Program-made: the position numbers and the translations under genes | Part shown: piece by piece, positions 6,681 to 6,715 of the stretch | Position numbering within the stretch: the stretch's first letter is position 1 | How the letters are laid out: each line of letters begins with the position of its first letter | The notes under the pieces: model-generated | Told to the model about the DNA's origin: nothing | Databases searched by the model: none | The model's input: only the letters and a program-made list of their open reading frames with translations | Origin: an uncultured Actinomycetes bacterium | GTDB taxonomy: Bacteria > Actinomycetota > Actinomycetes > Nanopelagicales > Nanopelagicaceae | Assembly (NCBI GenBank): GCA_937860175.1 | Contig: CALMBJ010000180.1 | Location: forward strand, 1-6,715 | DNA: 6,715 bases | Direction: 5' to 3'

Positions 6681-6715
6681 CTGTCTCTTATACACATCTC
6701 CGAGCCCACGAGACA
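6681..6715. other. Illumina Nextera (Tn5) adapter left on the contig end
   Basis: 6681-6699 is CTGTCTCTTATACACATCT, the exact 19-base Tn5 mosaic end, followed by CCGAGCCCACGAGAC (6700-6714), the Nextera read-2 adapter, plus one more base. It yields the well-known artefact peptides LSLIHISEPTR on the plus strand and MGSEMCIRDS on the minus strand. It is library-preparation sequence, not part of the genome. Confidence 0.99.

Noticed and set aside
6524..6709. Minus-strand frame beginning MGSEMCIRDS
   Set aside because: Its first residues are translated Nextera adapter and the rest is antisense to ribE.

Overview
This window looks like a contig end from an actinobacterium of moderate GC. The gene order lexA < > LysM protein > nrdR > nrdJ is the classic actinobacterial arrangement (compare lexA-chiZ-nrdR in mycobacteria and lexA-divS-nrdR in corynebacteria). 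The LexA operators have the Gram-positive/actinobacterial form TCGAAC-N4-GTTCGA, and NrdJ is the long actinobacterial B12-dependent type. The modest GC would suit a freshwater planktonic lineage (acI/Nanopelagicales-like), but that placement is inference only.

Layout. Bases 1-60 hold the first codons of a minus-strand gene cut by the window edge, with a signal-peptide-like start. A strong stem-loop (110-137) separates it from lexA (145-825, minus). Between lexA and the divergent LysM membrane protein gene (983-1384, plus) lie two SOS boxes 60 bp apart, one near-perfect (857-872) and one perfect (917-932). A 203-bp gap (1385-1587) carries a candidate NrdR operator pair ahead of nrdR (1588-2121) and nrdJ (2143-4986), which form an apparent operon ended by a strong intrinsic terminator (about 5018-5055). 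A second unit follows: a promoter-like -10, an FMN riboswitch aptamer (5096-5221), a hairpin that can hide the ribosome binding site (5286-5314), ribD (5320-6333), and riboflavin synthase ribE, which overlaps ribD by one base and is cut off.

How the genes fit together. The first half is a DNA-damage and DNA-precursor module. LexA represses itself and a probable SOS division inhibitor, while NrdR senses ATP/dATP and controls the B12-dependent ribonucleotide reductase. The second half is an FMN-feedback riboflavin biosynthesis operon.

The last 35 bases are not genomic. From 6681 on, the sequence is the Tn5 mosaic end plus the Illumina Nextera adapter, so ribE ends in an artificial peptide and any reading frame across 6681-6715 should be ignored. 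I found no undescribed defence, mobile or biosynthetic system. The genes are core functions, and the main interest lies in the regulatory DNA and the adapter artefact.
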